A stretch of 64,000 nt of DNA from Candidatus Pseudobacter hemicellulosilyticus. GTDB taxonomy: Bacteria; Bacteroidota; Bacteroidia; Chitinophagales; Chitinophagaceae. The stretch's first letter is position 1. The number at the start of each line of letters is the position of its first letter. The position numbers and the translations under genes are program-made. Location: NCBI GenBank assembly GCA_029202545.1, contig CP119311.1:3286001-3350000 (forward strand), written 5' to 3'. This document shows, piece after piece, positions 62,341-64,000 of this stretch. The notes beneath the pieces were generated by a model. The model was not told the DNA's origin. It saw only the letters and a program-made list of their open reading frames with translations, and made no database searches.

Positions 62341-62371
62341 CAAAAATAGGGAGTTCGGTTTTTGTAAACAA
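62341..62371 (-). promoter_or_regulatory. Promoter of the small histidine-rich gene operon
   Basis: On the minus strand TTG (62371-62369), a 20-bp gap, and TATTTTTG (62348-62341) match the Bacteroidota -33 and -7 consensus. Transcription would start near 62334. Confidence 0.65.
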
Positions 62372-62432
62372 GTTTTTGGCAGATTTTATAATAGCGCCTT
62401 GTAACTTAGTGCGGCCTCTTTAACTGAACAAG

Positions 62433-62723
62433 ATGAAAACACGTACCGTCCTTCTCCTGATCGCCTTGTCCGCCAACCTGCTTACGATCCTCATTTGTAG
62501 TTATGCCAGCCGGCAGCCGGGTTCTTCAGGAGCTTTAATGGTAGCCTCCATGGTGTGGAGCCCTATAATATATCTGATTGCCCTGATCCAGGCTTTTAAT
62601 GCGCTTAAACGCGCCAAGCTAAGAAGCGGGAAGTTTTTTGCTGAAAAACCATTTTGTACAGCGCTGTTGTTCCTCTTCTGCACGCCCGTTCCGATGATTG
62701 TTGCCCTGTTATTTTTGATGTAG
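62433..62723 (+). CDS. Small membrane protein of unknown function
   Basis: This 96-residue protein has three predicted membrane segments (TVLLLIALSANLLTILICSY; LMVASMVWSPIIYLIALIQA; FCTALLFLFCTPVPMIVALL) and a basic loop (LKRAKLRSGKF). No family recognised. Its gene is divergent from the His-rich gene and convergent with the methyltransferase gene. Confidence 0.7.
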   Translation: MKTRTVLLLIALSANLLTILICSYASRQPGSSGALMVASMVWSPIIYLIALIQAFNALKRAKLRSGKFFAEKPFCTALLFLFCTPVPMIVALLFLM

Positions 62724-62734
62724 TGTTTACTGCT

Positions 62735-63544
62735 TCAGGATGCCGGCGCAACTACTTTAAGACTATACAGCATTGGTATTTTATTTTCCAGGCCTTTGAT
62801 CTGCCAGCGGCCGGGGCTTACCGCTACCATATTGGCAAAACAATTATAGGGAGAATAATTGTGCTCGTTGAAGAAGCTTAGTTGCAAACCCTGTTGCAGC
62901 AAGGCGTTCAGGAGATCGCTCAGGCTATGGTTCCAGCCAAATTCTTTGTCGTTCAGCGACGCGGTGGGATCGGCATAGGTGCCTTCGTTCTGTTCTTCTA
63001 TGGGCTGTCCGTTGTTGAAGTAGGAATATTTGATATGGGTGAATGCATTATCAAATAGCCAGACCATGGGATGGAAATCGGCCATATAAAAGCAGCCGCC
63101 GGGTTTCAGCAGTTGCCGGATCACTTTGGCCCAGCGCTGGAGATCGGGCAGCCAGCCGATGGTGCCATAAGAGGTGAATATTATATCGAATGGGCCTTTC
63201 ACATATCCGGGCGCATCATAAACATTGGCGCAGACAAAATCCGCGGTCTGTCCTGTTTTGTGCGCCAGCTGCCGGGCCTCCCGGATAGCGGCTTCAGAGA
63301 AATCAAGGCCGGTGGCCTTTGCGCCCAGCCTTGCCCAGGAGAGGGTATCCATTCCAAAATGGCATTGCAGGTGCAGCAGGCTTTTGCCGGCTACGGGTCC
63401 CAGTTCTTCCAGTTCAATGCTGTTCAGGGAAGTCTGTCCTTCCAGAAAGGCAGGTACATTGTAAAAGCCGGAAGCCAGGTGTACCGGCACCTTATTGTTC
63501 CAGAGTTGTTTATTGGTGTTGAAGTAGAATTGTTCTTGCTCCAT
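62735..63544 (-). CDS. Class I SAM-dependent methyltransferase
   Basis: This 269-residue enzyme has motif I in LLHLQCHFGMDTLSWARLGA, followed by TGLDFSEAAI and DIIFTSYGTIGWLPD as motifs II and III, and LKPGGCFYMADF after. The substrate is unknown. ATG 63544 (MEQEQFYFN) is chosen; a TTG seven codons upstream also opens the frame. Confidence 0.9.
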   Translation of the reverse strand: MEQEQFYFNTNKQLWNNKVPVHLASGFYNVPAFLEGQTSLNSIELEELGPVAGKSLLHLQCHFGMDTLSWARLGAKATGLDFSEAAIREARQLAHKTGQTADFVCANVYDAPGYVKGPFDIIFTSYGTIGWLPDLQRWAKVIRQLLKPGGCFYMADFHPMVWLFDNAFTHIKYSYFNNGQPIEEQNEGTYADPTASLNDKEFGWNHSLSDLLNALLQQGLQLSFFNEHNYSPYNCFANMVAVSPGRWQIKGLENKIPMLYSLKVVAPAS

Positions 63545-63600
63545 GACCGGACAGGTTTGGTACAAGATACTGCTTTATTGATCAAGGCGGCTGAAGACGC

Positions 63601-64000
63601 TTACCGCCGCAACCCCGGGATCAGCACCAGGCTTTTTCCATCCTGGTGCCGCATCAGCAGCCAGAGAATGAAAATGCCAAAGATGGCCATGCCCACGCCT
63701 ACCAGCAAGGGTGAGGCAAAACCAAAACCGGCGGCAATCGGAAGGCCGCCCCAGTAGGCGCCCAGAGCGTTGCCCATATTGAAGCCGGCCTGGGTTACGG
63801 AAGCACCGAGCATCTCCGCGTCTTTAGCGGTCTGGATCATCAGCAATTGAATGGGGGCTGAAAGGGTAAAGGCGATAGCGCCGGTGAGGAAGGTCATCAC
63901 CAGGGTCATGACCTGGTTGTCTGCCGTGAAATAATCCACTACCAGGCAGGCTACAATGCCCAGCATGCTCAGCATACAGGCTTTGGCGGGGGAGAGTATA
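63601..64000 (-). CDS. MFS transporter, C-terminal part (runs off the window)
   Basis: Only the last ~133 residues are inside the window; the frame is open to 64000 with no start. Four predicted membrane segments are seen (VMTLVMTFLTGAIAFTLSAP; GASVTQAGFNMGNALGAYWG; ASPLLVGVGMAIFGIFILWL). ASVTQAGFNMGNALGAYWGG is typical of AraJ/DHA1-type sugar or drug efflux transporters. It ends 56 bp from the methyltransferase start. Confidence 0.85.
   Translation of the reverse strand, partial: ILSPAKACMLSMLGIVACLVVDYFTADNQVMTLVMTFLTGAIAFTLSAPIQLLMIQTAKDAEMLGASVTQAGFNMGNALGAYWGGLPIAAGFGFASPLLVGVGMAIFGIFILWLLMRHQDGKSLVLIPGLRR

Noticed and set aside
1..64000. CRISPR arrays, insertion sequences, transposases, rRNA genes
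   Set aside because: No regularly spaced repeats of CRISPR size, no transposase-like protein and no rRNA-like sequence were seen.

Overview
The window is chromosomal DNA from a member of the Bacteroidota, most likely the Chitinophagaceae (Chitinophaga/Niastella-like). The evidence is a SusC/SusD pair, DUF1735, DUF4397 and DUF4625 lipoproteins, Bacteroidota-type FecI/FecR factors with DUF4974, many Bacteroidota lipoprotein signals, weak ribosome-binding sites, and promoters of the TTG...TAnnTTTG type. Base composition is about half G+C by eye, apart from a clearly AT-richer stretch at about 14.2-16.7 kb. No species can be named from sequence alone.

Layout. 0.1-12.2 kb is a polysaccharide utilization locus on the + strand: SusC, SusD, a DUF1735/F5-8C surface glycan-binding lipoprotein, a GH2 beta-galactosidase with a ricin-type module, and a GH27 alpha-galactosidase. 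It looks built for a galactose-decorated glycan. 12.2-14.0 kb is a three-gene HipBST-like toxin-antitoxin module preceded by four palindromic operators whose centres lie 60-61 bp apart. 14.1-16.8 kb has a tRNA-Leu(CAG) followed by an AT-rich insert carrying two overlapping genes, one of unknown family and one with a PD-(D/E)xK-like nuclease motif. A degenerate copy of the tRNA 3' end and its terminator closes the insert. 16.8-25.4 kb (- strand) is a FecI/FecR-controlled locus: sigma factor, anti-sigma factor, STN-type TonB receptor and three surface lipoproteins.

25.5-27.4 kb is an AbiE-like type IV toxin-antitoxin pair with three dyad operators exactly 31 bp apart. 27.5-33.2 kb carries two AraC regulators around two aldo/keto reductases (one Tat-exported) and a zinc alcohol dehydrogenase with a signal peptide. 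33.2-41.7 kb (- strand) holds a CusCBA-like RND efflux operon, an HD phosphohydrolase and an LTA-synthase-like membrane sulfatase-fold enzyme. 41.9-43.9 kb has GAPDH convergent with a GlxA-type regulator. 44.1-51.9 kb is a LytS/LytTR two-component system followed by a complete AcrAB-TolC-like RND operon; LytTR-like direct repeats precede both units.

51.9-55.2 kb contains an exported carboxymuconolactone decarboxylase/monooxygenase fusion, a DUF421 protein with a zinc ribbon, and a small lipoprotein. 55.2-58.0 kb (- strand) is a four-gene SPFH/zinc-ribbon operon. 58.2-62.3 kb (- strand) is a probable metal-acquisition operon: small histidine-rich exported protein, TonB receptor and two DUF4625 lipoproteins. 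The window ends with a small membrane protein, a methyltransferase and the C-terminal part of an MFS transporter.

The best candidates for undescribed biology are the tRNA-Leu insert with its nuclease pair, the phased operator arrays of the two toxin-antitoxin modules, and a 10-base motif (GGGACGAACC) found exactly seven times, in both intergenic and coding DNA. All calls come from reading the sequence; no database search was run.
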